Source: JANQHO01 sp965218075
GTDB lineage: Bacteria > Bacteroidota > Bacteroidia > Flavobacteriales > Schleiferiaceae
Direction: 5' to 3'
DNA length: 64,000 bases
Assembly: GCA_965218075.1 (NCBI GenBank)
Contig: CBDCJZ010000003.1
Location: 806,001-870,000, forward strand
Shown: positions 44,241-51,539 of the stretch, piece after piece
How positions within the stretch are numbered: position 1 is the stretch's first letter
How the letters are laid out: the number at the start of each line of letters is the position of its first letter
Notes under the pieces: model-generated
What the model was told of the DNA's origin: nothing
Seen by the model: only the letters and a program-made list of their open reading frames with translations
Databases searched by the model: none
Made by a program: the position numbers and the translations under genes

Positions 44241-45473
44241 TTGAATTTCGATTTTTTTATAGCCAGCCGTATTTTAAAAAATAAAACAGCCACTGGAAAA
44301 ATTTCACGTCCAGTTATCCGTATCTCCAGGTGGGCCATTTCGCTGGGTACGATCATTATGATTATAGCGCTTGCCACCGGTAATGGGCTTCGTGAAGAAA
44401 TACGAGGCAAAATAACCAAATTTGGAGGACATATTCAAATACTCAATTATCGACCGAATCCTACTTATGAGCAAGCCCCGATAACTTTAAGTGATTCTCT
44501 CGTCAACCAGATCAAAAACCTAAAGGGAGTCACCCACTTACAAAAAGTAGGCAGCAAAGCTGGTATCATAAAGCGGGAAGAACTTTTTGAAGGAGCAATT
44601 TTAAAGGGCATTGACTCCACTTTTAATTGGCAGTTTTTTAAGTCCTATTTACTAGAAGGCAGTACACTAAAGCTATCTCAGAAAGAATACAATGATTCTG
44701 TGATTATCAGTAAAAGACTGGCTCAGAAACTGAAGCTGAAGCTATACGAAAAATTTAGCATGTACTTTGTAAAAGAGATGTCTAAACCTCCTCTACTCCG
44801 TTATTTTTATGTTGCAGGAATCTATAAAACAGATTTTAAGGATATTGACAATAATTATCTATTAGGAGATCTTAAACATGTTCTACGCCTTAACAAATGG
44901 AAAAGAGGACAGGCTGGGAGCTATGAAATTTATCTGAGGGACCAAACCTCAACGAAAGAAAAAACTCTTGCTATAGGGGCTATACTTCCCCTTGAGTACG
45001 ATGCTCTCACTACCCGGCAATTAAATGAACAGCTCTTTCAGTGGCTGGATCTTTTTGACCTTAATATTATGATCATTCTAATTATTATGATAGTAGTTGT
45101 CACTGTCAATATGAGTATAGCCCTTCTTATACTTATTTTAGAATGCACCCGAATGATTGGAATATTAAAAGCTTTGGGAAGTAACGACTTAATTGTGAGA
45201 AAAATATTTTTAATCAGTGCCGCAAACCTAATTATGAAAGGGCTGTTATGGGGAAATATAATTGGTATAGGGCTTTGTCTTTTGCAGCAGCAATTTGGTT
45301 TTATCAAACTCGATCCAACGGCTTATTATGTTGATGAAGTATCTATCGACATCAACCCGTTTCATCTGTTATTACTCAATATAGGTACAATAATCATCTG
45401 CCTGATAAGTCTCATTTTACCATCTTATATAATTACTCATATTTCACCTGTAAAAGCTATCCGGTTTGATTAG
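44241..45473 (+). CDS. FtsX/LolC-LolE-like ABC transporter permease
   Basis: 410 residues from the TTG at 44241, giving MNFDFFIASRILKNK, the standard start for LolE-like proteins in this phylum; the frame extends upstream only across the divergent gene. Helix 1 (about 34-52), a large periplasmic MacB-PCD-like domain (about 55-270), then three helices at the end, with ILIILECTRMIGILKALGSN-like cytoplasmic loop and ILPSYIITHISPVKAIRFD, the FtsX fold. It should work with a LolD-type ATPase to release lipoproteins; none is in the window. Confidence 0.85.
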   Translation: MNFDFFIASRILKNKTATGKISRPVIRISRWAISLGTIIMIIALATGNGLREEIRGKITKFGGHIQILNYRPNPTYEQAPITLSDSLVNQIKNLKGVTHLQKVGSKAGIIKREELFEGAILKGIDSTFNWQFFKSYLLEGSTLKLSQKEYNDSVIISKRLAQKLKLKLYEKFSMYFVKEMSKPPLLRYFYVAGIYKTDFKDIDNNYLLGDLKHVLRLNKWKRGQAGSYEIYLRDQTSTKEKTLAIGAILPLEYDALTTRQLNEQLFQWLDLFDLNIMIILIIMIVVVTVNMSIALLILILECTRMIGILKALGSNDLIVRKIFLISAANLIMKGLLWGNIIGIGLCLLQQQFGFIKLDPTAYYVDEVSIDINPFHLLLLNIGTIIICLISLILPSYIITHISPVKAIRFD

Positions 45474-45507
45474 CTTTGTGCTTATCTAATCTAGGATCTA
45501 CAACTCT

Positions 45508-46503
45508 GTGAGGCCTGTGAAGAATATATACGATAACGTACTAGAAACCATTGGAAATACTCCTTTGATTCGACTCAATAAGATTACTGAAGACATTTTT
45601 GCTACTGTTTTAGCCAAAGTCGAATATTTCAATCCCGGGCATTCTGTAAAAGATCGTATAGCAGTTAAAATAGTGGAAGACGCTGAAAAGGAAGGCAAAC
45701 TAAAACCGGGTGGGGTCATCATAGAATGCACTTCCGGCAATACTGGCATGGGACTGGCTTTAGCAGCTATTGTAAAAGGTTATAAGTTGATTTGTACCCT
45801 GAGCGATAAGCAAAGTAAGGAGAAAATGGATATTCTGAGGGCTATGGGAGCAGAAATCTACGTTTGTCCTACTAATGTAAGACCCGATCATCCCGATTCT
45901 TACTACTCCGTAGCTGAGAGATTAAATAAAGAAATACCCAATTCCTTTTATCCTTATCAATATGATAACCTGAGCAATAGGAAAGCTCACTATGAAACTA
46001 CAGGACCTGAAATATGGGAGCAAACCAACGGCAAAATCACTCATTTTGTAGTTGGTGTGGGCACCGGTGGGACTATTTCAGGAGTAGGTAGATATCTCAA
46101 GGAGCAAAATCCCAATATCAAAATATGGGGAGCCGATACTTATGGTTCTGTCTTTAAAAAATACCATGAGACTGGCGAATTTGATGAAAACGAGGCCTAT
46201 GCTTACATCACTGAGGGTATTGGTGAAGATATCATTCCCAAAAATGTGGATTTTAACGTTATAGATCATTTTGAAAAAGTTACAGATAAAGAGGGGGCAT
46301 TAGCTACCCGTGAATTAGCTAAAAAAGAAGGCTTACTCCTTGGATATTCAGCCGGTTCGACTTATCAGGTTATCCGTCAAATGAAACATGAATTGATCGA
46401 AGATGATGTGGTTGTAGTATTATTTCACGACCATGGTAGCCGTTATATAGGCAAAGTATACAATGATGATTGGATGCGGGACAGGAGCTTCCTTGACAAC
46501 TGA
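45508..46503 (+). CDS. Cystathionine beta-synthase, PLP catalytic domain (C-terminal part split off)
   Basis: 331 residues. GTG at 45508 or, by family resemblance, GTG at 45517 (MKNIYDNVLETIGNTPLIRL). PLP-dependent fold type II: FNPGHSVKDRIAVKIVEDAE with the Schiff-base Lys, ECTSGNTGMGLALAA and GVGTGGTISGVGRYLKEQNP. Converts serine and homocysteine to cystathionine (or acts as a cysteine synthase). Family members in this phylum continue into a CBS pair, but here the frame ends FLDN then TGA, and the rest continues in two other frames up to 46883. The catalytic part is complete and could still be active without its regulatory domain. Confidence 0.87.
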   Translation: MRPVKNIYDNVLETIGNTPLIRLNKITEDIFATVLAKVEYFNPGHSVKDRIAVKIVEDAEKEGKLKPGGVIIECTSGNTGMGLALAAIVKGYKLICTLSDKQSKEKMDILRAMGAEIYVCPTNVRPDHPDSYYSVAERLNKEIPNSFYPYQYDNLSNRKAHYETTGPEIWEQTNGKITHFVVGVGTGGTISGVGRYLKEQNPNIKIWGADTYGSVFKKYHETGEFDENEAYAYITEGIGEDIIPKNVDFNVIDHFEKVTDKEGALATRELAKKEGLLLGYSAGSTYQVIRQMKHELIEDDVVVVLFHDHGSRYIGKVYNDDWMRDRSFLDN

Positions 46504-46883
46504 AAACTCTACAGTTGGAGACTTAGTAAAAGCTCATCAAAATCTAAAACTAATAACTGCCCGCAGCTGGTGAATTAGTTTCTAATGCTATCCAAAAAAT
46601 GCAACGGTATAATGCCTCACAAATGCCAGTGATGGATGGCGAAGAAATAGTAAGCCCCCTAGATGATGGACATCTTTTCCAGAAAATTATGAATGATCCT
46701 TCCTTGGCTGAGAAACTGGTGGAAACTGTCATGGATTTAGCTTTCCCGGTAGTAGAGACGAAAGCTGATATCAAATCCATAGCAGGGCATATCAACAAAA
46801 ACAGTAATGTCGTATTGGTCAAATTACCAGAAGGAGGTTATCATATTGTTACTAAGCACGATATCATAGGTGCACCGAGTTAA
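46493..46883 (+). pseudogene. CBS-pair regulatory domain of the same cystathionine beta-synthase, out of frame
   Basis: After FLDN the natural continuation TTENSTVGDLVKAHQNLKLI is one frame away (from 46493), and PAAGELVSNAIQKMQRYNAS and beyond is another frame away (from 46560), running through QMPVMDGEEIVSPLDDGHLF and LVKLPEGGYHIVTKHDIIGA to a stop at 46883. Removing one C from the CC at 46491-46492 and one from the CCC at 46560-46562 would restore a single ~458-codon gene. An ATG at 46599 could give a separate 94-residue CBS protein, but true pseudogenisation or sequence error is more likely. Confidence 0.75.
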
Positions 46884-47171
46884 TAGCGACTTATACTGAT
46901 CAGACAGGGCGCAAGACAAAGCTGAACAAGATTCCCAAGACAATAATCTCCACGGTTCTTTTCCAAAACGTTCGACCAATTATAAGAAGTTGTGGCCTTC
47001 AGTTAATTCTACTCAGTTCGGAGTCTTTTGCTTTTACCCGCACCGATGCTCATCAAATAGCCAAGCTTTATCCTAAGCCTATGATTAAAATAGCTGATGG
47101 AGAAAGATTTATCTGGTATGGTAGTCGAATGTTGAGTACCATGGAGTATCTTCTAAAGGTTTATAGCCGAA
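46884..47171 (+). other. Gap with a long start-less open frame, possible coding relic
   Basis: One plus-strand frame stays open from inside the CBS gene end through about 47222. Part of it looks protein-like (ESFAFTRTDAHQIAKLYPKP then MIKIADGERFIWYGSRML). There is no good start codon, and its end runs into the convergent pyrD gene. No family recognised. Confidence 0.3.
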
Positions 47172-48212
47172 TTAAACTCTATTTTCCAATAAGCTCTTAC
47201 ATATTCGCTTTACTATACCAGGCCCTTCGTAGATAAAGCCAGTATAAAGCTGTACCAAAACTGCTCCTGCTGCTAACTTTTCTTTGGCTTCTTGGGCAGT
47301 AAAGACTCCCCCTGCTGCTATAATAGGTATTTCGTCTCCTGATTTTTGATATACATAACGAATAACTTCTGTAGATCGATCTCTTATTGGTTTACCGCTT
47401 ACTCCTCCAGAGCCTATGTGCTTTATCTGTGCTTTAGAAGTTTTTAAGTCTTCACGGGAAATGGTGGTATTAGTAGCAATAAGACCATCTATTTTATTTT
47501 CAATTACAATCTCAATAATATCATTTAATTGCCCTTGACTAAGGTCAGGGGCAATCTTTAACAAGATGGGCTTAGGGGTTTCTTTTTTAAAGTTTTCTTC
47601 CTGTAAGCTCGTCAGTATGTGTTTGAGTGATTCTTTCTCCTGCAACTTGCGTAGACTGGGCATATTGGGAGAAGAGAGATTGACTGCAAAATAATCGACA
47701 TAATCAAATAAGACTTTAAAACAAACCAAATAGTCATTCAAGGCATCCTCGTTAGGGGTCATTTTATTTTTTCCGATATTTCCGCCTACGATTAACCTGC
47801 GACTTGATCTTTTCTTCAATCTTTTTACCAGGGCTTCCACCCCCTCATTGTTGAAGCCCATACGATTGATCAGCCCTCGATCAGCTTTGAGACGAAATAG
47901 GCGAGGCCTGTCATTGCCCGACTGTAGTTTAGGAGTAGTTGTTCCCACCTCAATAAAGCTAAAACCATAATTACCTAGCTCTTCATAAAGTTTTCCGTCT
48001 TTATCAAAACCCGCAGCTAGGCCTACCGGGTTTTCAAACTCAAGGCCAAAAGCCTTAACTGCAAGACGTTTATCGTTAACTTTATACAAAACACGCGTTA
48101 ATGCAGAAATACCAGGAATGTTTTGACTGAGCTTTATGAAACGAGAAACAAAATGATGAACCTTTTCAGGATTGAACAAAAACAGTAAAGGACGAAGTAG
48201 AAACTTATACAT
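47172..48212 (-). CDS. pyrD: Dihydroorotate dehydrogenase (quinone), class 2
   Basis: 346 residues from ATG 48212 (MYKFLLRPLLFLFNPEKVHH), which is the normal membrane-associating N-terminus; an ATG at 48230 adds six residues. FMN enzyme of pyrimidine synthesis feeding electrons to quinone. Motifs: GLAAGFDKDGKLYEELGNYG, EVGTTTPKLQSGNDRPRLFR, NRMGFNNEG, the catalytic-Ser loop NLSSPNMPSLRKLQ, and IGSGGVSGKPIRDRSTEVI and IPIIAAGGVFTAQEAKEKL near the end. Divergent from smpB, with 53 bp between starts. Confidence 0.96.
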   Translation of the reverse strand: MYKFLLRPLLFLFNPEKVHHFVSRFIKLSQNIPGISALTRVLYKVNDKRLAVKAFGLEFENPVGLAAGFDKDGKLYEELGNYGFSFIEVGTTTPKLQSGNDRPRLFRLKADRGLINRMGFNNEGVEALVKRLKKRSSRRLIVGGNIGKNKMTPNEDALNDYLVCFKVLFDYVDYFAVNLSSPNMPSLRKLQEKESLKHILTSLQEENFKKETPKPILLKIAPDLSQGQLNDIIEIVIENKIDGLIATNTTISREDLKTSKAQIKHIGSGGVSGKPIRDRSTEVIRYVYQKSGDEIPIIAAGGVFTAQEAKEKLAAGAVLVQLYTGFIYEGPGIVKRICKSLLENRV

Positions 48213-48251
48213 TGAGGTAATCTGTGGCAAAAATAAGCGGGCTAATCCTTA

Positions 48252-48259
48252 TATCTTTG
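48252..48259 (+). promoter_or_regulatory. TAnnTTTG -7 box, 6 nt before the smpB start
   Basis: TATCTTTG, exact consensus; the smpB ATG begins 7 nt after the last G, so the message is predicted to be leaderless. It also fixes the start at 48266 rather than the upstream ATG at 48224. Confidence 0.5.
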
Positions 48260-48265
48260 CTTATA

Positions 48266-48721
48266 ATGTTCAAAAAGAACGTAAATATTCAGAATCGTAA
48301 GGCTAGATTTCATTACAATATCCTACACAGCTACGAAGCGGGCATCAAACTTTTAGGAACGGAAATCAAATCAGTTAGAGAGGGAAGAGCTAGTCTCGCC
48401 GAGAGCTATTGCCATTTTAATGGCAAGGAGCTATTTATTAAGAGAATGAATATTTCCGGGTATAATTATGGCAATATCAATAATCACGAGCCGCTACGCG
48501 AGCGGAAGTTGCTACTCCATAAAAAGGAACTGAGCAAGCTAAAAATTAAGTTCGAAAAAGGGAGAAACTATACTATTATTCCATTGAGACTTTACATCAA
48601 TAACAAGGGAATAGCTAAAATAGAAATCGCCATGGCCTCAGGTAAAAAGCTCTATGACAAAAGACATTCTATTAAGGAGAAAGACATCAAACGCAATATG
48701 GAACATAGGATGAAATACTGA
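48266..48721 (+). CDS. smpB: SsrA-binding protein SmpB
   Basis: 151 residues from ATG 48266. SmpB binds tmRNA and rescues stalled ribosomes. The OB-fold with NRKARFHYNILHSYEAGIKL, LGTEIKSVREGRASLAESYC and the C-terminal tail KLYDKRHSIKEKDIKRNMEH are diagnostic; the tail normally fits in the mRNA channel. Slightly shorter tail than in some bacteria. The tmRNA gene (ssrA) is not in this window. Divergent from pyrD. Confidence 0.96.
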   Translation: MFKKNVNIQNRKARFHYNILHSYEAGIKLLGTEIKSVREGRASLAESYCHFNGKELFIKRMNISGYNYGNINNHEPLRERKLLLHKKELSKLKIKFEKGRNYTIIPLRLYINNKGIAKIEIAMASGKKLYDKRHSIKEKDIKRNMEHRMKY

Positions 48722-48984
48722 TAATTCTATATCCTTTTGAAAAAGAGAGTCAATTTGGCAATTAGTTGATTTAGCTTATCGTTAAACTAGTTATGGTTTT
48801 ATCTTTCATGCAACAAAAGAAATTCATATAGACCACATCCTTATTAATACTGGAAGCAGCAAAAAGATAGATAAAACATAAAGGATTCCCCCACACCTTT
48901 TAATTTTACAAACAATCTTTAGTAGTTGATCGATAATTAATGGGAGTTGAGATAAAGCCCTAACTTCTTCACTATTTTTACAAG

Positions 48985-51000
48985 ATGGCAAAAGAATTTA
49001 AGATCACCTCCGACTATTCTCCTACCGGAGATCAACCTCAAGCAATAAGACAACTTGCTGACGGAATCCGGAAAAATGAGCGCTATCAAACTCTTTTGGG
49101 AGTAACTGGCTCGGGTAAAACCTTTAGTGTAGCTAATGTAATTGAGAAAGTACAAAAACCTACTTTAATACTGAGTCATAACAAAACTCTGGCTGCTCAA
49201 CTACATGGTGAGTTTAAGCAGTGTTTTCCAGAAAATGCAATTGAGTACTTTGTTTCTTATTACGATTATTATCAGCCCGAAGCATACATCCCCAGCACGG
49301 GAGCTTATATAGAAAAGGATCTTTCCATCAATGAAGAAATAGAAAAATTTCGTTTGAGTACCACATCTTCCTTGCTTTCTGGCCGGAGGGATGTGATAGC
49401 AGTAGCTTCGGTATCTTGCCTTTACGGGATAGGCAATCCGGAAGAGTTTAGTAATCAGGTGATTGAACTTCATACGGGACAGATAATTACTCACAGTAGA
49501 CTCTTGCATCATTTGATCAGTGTCCTCTACAGTCGTACCGACGATGAATTTAGCCGTGGAAGTTTCCGAGTTAAAGGTGATACGGTTGACATTTTCCCCG
49601 CTTATGCAGATACTGCTTTCCGAATTCATTTTTTTGGTGATGAGATTGAAGATATTGAGCAGTTTAACCCTTCTACCCGAAAAGTAATCGAGAAATTTGA
49701 TCGCATTAGAATCTTCCCTGCTAACATCTTTATAACTAGCAAGAGTAAGCTACAAAAGGCTATCTACCAAATACAAGATGACTTAACAGAACAGATTGAT
49801 TTTTTTAGAAAAAATCAGCACCCTCTAGAAGCCAAGCGTCTACAGGAACGCACAGAATTCGATTTGGAAATGATGCGTGAGCTAGGCTATTGCTCAGGCA
49901 TTGAAAATTATTCCCGTTATCTGGACGGACGACTACCAGGTACTCGTCCCTTCTGTTTACTAGATTATTTTCCCAATGATTACCTAATGGTGATAGATGA
50001 AAGTCACATAACGATTCCTCAAGTGAGGGCTATGTACGGAGGGGATCGTTCTCGCAAGGAAAACTTGGTGGAATATGGCTTCCGTCTACCAGCAGCCATG
50101 GACAACCGTCCATTGAAATTTGATGAATTTGAAGCCCTACAAAACCAGGTCATATATGTAAGTGCTACTCCTGTGGATTACGAGCTCAAAAAATCTGGCG
50201 GCGTAGTAGTAGAGCAATTAATTCGCCCTACTGGTCTATTGGATCCAGTTATTGAAGTGCGCCCCACAGAAACCCAGATAGATGATTTGATGGAAGAGAT
50301 CAATAAGAAAGTGAAAATAGATGAAAGAATATTGGTCACTACCCTCACCAAGCGTATGGCCGAGGAACTGACCAAATATCTCACCCATTACGGAGTACGC
50401 TGCCGTTATATTCATTCTGATGTCGACACATTGAAAAGAGTGGAAATCATACGTGACTTGCGCTTGGGCCTTTTTGATGTTTTGATTGGAGTTAATCTGT
50501 TGAGGGAAGGATTAGACCTGCCAGAAGTATCACTAGTAGTTATACTGGATGCAGATAAAGAAGGCTTTTTACGCGGAGAGCGCTCATTGGTACAAACAGT
50601 GGGTAGAGTTGCCCGTAATGTTAGTGGCAAAGCCATTATGTATGCCAATAAGATAACCGAAAGCATGCAGAAAACCATTGATCAAACCAATCGAAGAAGA
50701 GTTATCCAACGGGAATATAATGAAAAGCACGGCATAACACCAAGACCTCTTAAGAAGTCCAGAAAATCTATTTTGGCTACTTCTCGTGCTGCTAAATCCA
50801 GCTCTTATCTGCAAGATGAAAATATAAACCTGGCTATTGAGCCAGAAATTGTATATCGAAGTAAAAACCATCTGAAGAAAGAAATAGAAAAAACACGTAA
50901 AAAGATGGAGAATGCGGCAAAAACTTTTGATTTTATTGAAGCAGCTCGTCTACGGGACATATTAGCAGAGTTAAAAGAAGAAATGAAAAGTCAATTTTGA
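48985..51000 (+). CDS. uvrB: UvrABC system subunit B
   Basis: 671 residues, full length. Nucleotide-excision-repair helicase-like subunit. Walker A GVTGSGKTFSVANVI (about 39-53), the beta-hairpin region FVSYYDYYQPEAYIPSTGAY-like stretch, DEXX box MVIDESHITIPQ, helicase motifs NLLREGLDLPEVSLVVILDA and RSLVQTVGRVARN, and the C-terminal UVR domain (about 632-668, IEKTRKKMENAAKTFDFIEA) that meets UvrC. A 263-bp gap upstream holds no evident feature beyond a weak TATTTTTA just before the start. Confidence 0.97.
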   Translation: MAKEFKITSDYSPTGDQPQAIRQLADGIRKNERYQTLLGVTGSGKTFSVANVIEKVQKPTLILSHNKTLAAQLHGEFKQCFPENAIEYFVSYYDYYQPEAYIPSTGAYIEKDLSINEEIEKFRLSTTSSLLSGRRDVIAVASVSCLYGIGNPEEFSNQVIELHTGQIITHSRLLHHLISVLYSRTDDEFSRGSFRVKGDTVDIFPAYADTAFRIHFFGDEIEDIEQFNPSTRKVIEKFDRIRIFPANIFITSKSKLQKAIYQIQDDLTEQIDFFRKNQHPLEAKRLQERTEFDLEMMRELGYCSGIENYSRYLDGRLPGTRPFCLLDYFPNDYLMVIDESHITIPQVRAMYGGDRSRKENLVEYGFRLPAAMDNRPLKFDEFEALQNQVIYVSATPVDYELKKSGGVVVEQLIRPTGLLDPVIEVRPTETQIDDLMEEINKKVKIDERILVTTLTKRMAEELTKYLTHYGVRCRYIHSDVDTLKRVEIIRDLRLGLFDVLIGVNLLREGLDLPEVSLVVILDADKEGFLRGERSLVQTVGRVARNVSGKAIMYANKITESMQKTIDQTNRRRVIQREYNEKHGITPRPLKKSRKSILATSRAAKSSSYLQDENINLAIEPEIVYRSKNHLKKEIEKTRKKMENAAKTFDFIEAARLRDILAELKEEMKSQF

Positions 51001-51007
51001 TAAAAGA

Positions 51008-51055
51008 TCATGATTAGTTTAAGGAATTATTTCTAAAGTTTTTCAACGGTGCTAT
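51008..51055. repeat. 48-bp dispersed repeat, copy 2
   Basis: See 42917-42964 for the match (40/48, eight transitions). This copy begins 7 nt after the uvrB stop. The minus-strand frame that is open in copy 1 carries TAG and TAA here, so this copy is the more decayed. Confidence 0.55.
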
Positions 51056-51057
51056 AA

Positions 51058-51443
51058 AGCAAAAGTAAACTGTTCCAAGGTAACCCACTTTATGACAGAA
51101 GAGAAGTTACTCAATTAGTTAGAGTCAATCAAAGGCTTTTGGAAAGTTTAACAAATACTTGTAATGTATCAGTGTCCAGCAAAAGCCCTAATGAGCATCA
51201 AGCTCAGCAGGACATCATATTCTTTCAAAACATCAGACCTACTGAGATCATCTAAGAATACAACATTCAAGATTGCCGTTGTCTTTGACCGACAAGATCA
51301 AAGAAGGCTGGAAATACGGCTATACGACTTTAGAATGGCAGAAAGCATTTCTAGAAGCCCGTGAACAAGAAGCACTAAAAGAAAAAGTACAGCATTGTGC
51401 CGCGAATTGCACCAAACTGTCAGCTATGGCGAAAAGCTCATGA
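51058..51443 (+). pseudogene. Two possible coding relics after uvrB
   Basis: Plus-strand fragments: 51058-51255 reads SKSKLFQGNPLYDRREVTQL then VRVNQRLLESLTN and on to a stop; 51285-51443, in another frame, reads LTDKIKEGWKYGYTTLEWQK then AFLEAREQEALKEKVQ. KIKEGWKYG recalls the RyR domain found in some bacterial proteins. Neither has a good start; composition is protein-like in part. Origin uncertain and chance is not excluded. Confidence 0.35.
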
Positions 51444-51486
51444 AGATAGTATTTGTTCCTCTACATTAAAGAGCAACTCATACGGT

Positions 51487-51511
51487 AAAACCCTTGCTGG
51501 AATCCGGCAAG
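51487..51511 (-). terminator. Rho-independent terminator of the giant T9SS gene
   Basis: On the minus strand, CTTGCCGG, loop ATT, CCAGCAAG (one G-T pair in the 8-bp stem) followed by GG and TTTT, beginning 29 nt after the stop codon at 51540. Hairpin at 51493-51511, T tract at 51487-51490. Confidence 0.6.
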
Positions 51512-51539
51512 AGTGGGTTATACTAAAAGTCTTGCTTTC

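Noticed and set aside
43034..44419. Longer start at 44419 for the NamZ-like gene
   Set aside because: The extra residues are antisense to conserved LolC/E-like codons and would bury the signal peptide.
46599..46883. Independent small CBS-domain gene starting at 46599
   Set aside because: The coherent frame continues upstream of that ATG into the preceding enzyme, so it is better read as the enzyme's displaced C-terminal half.
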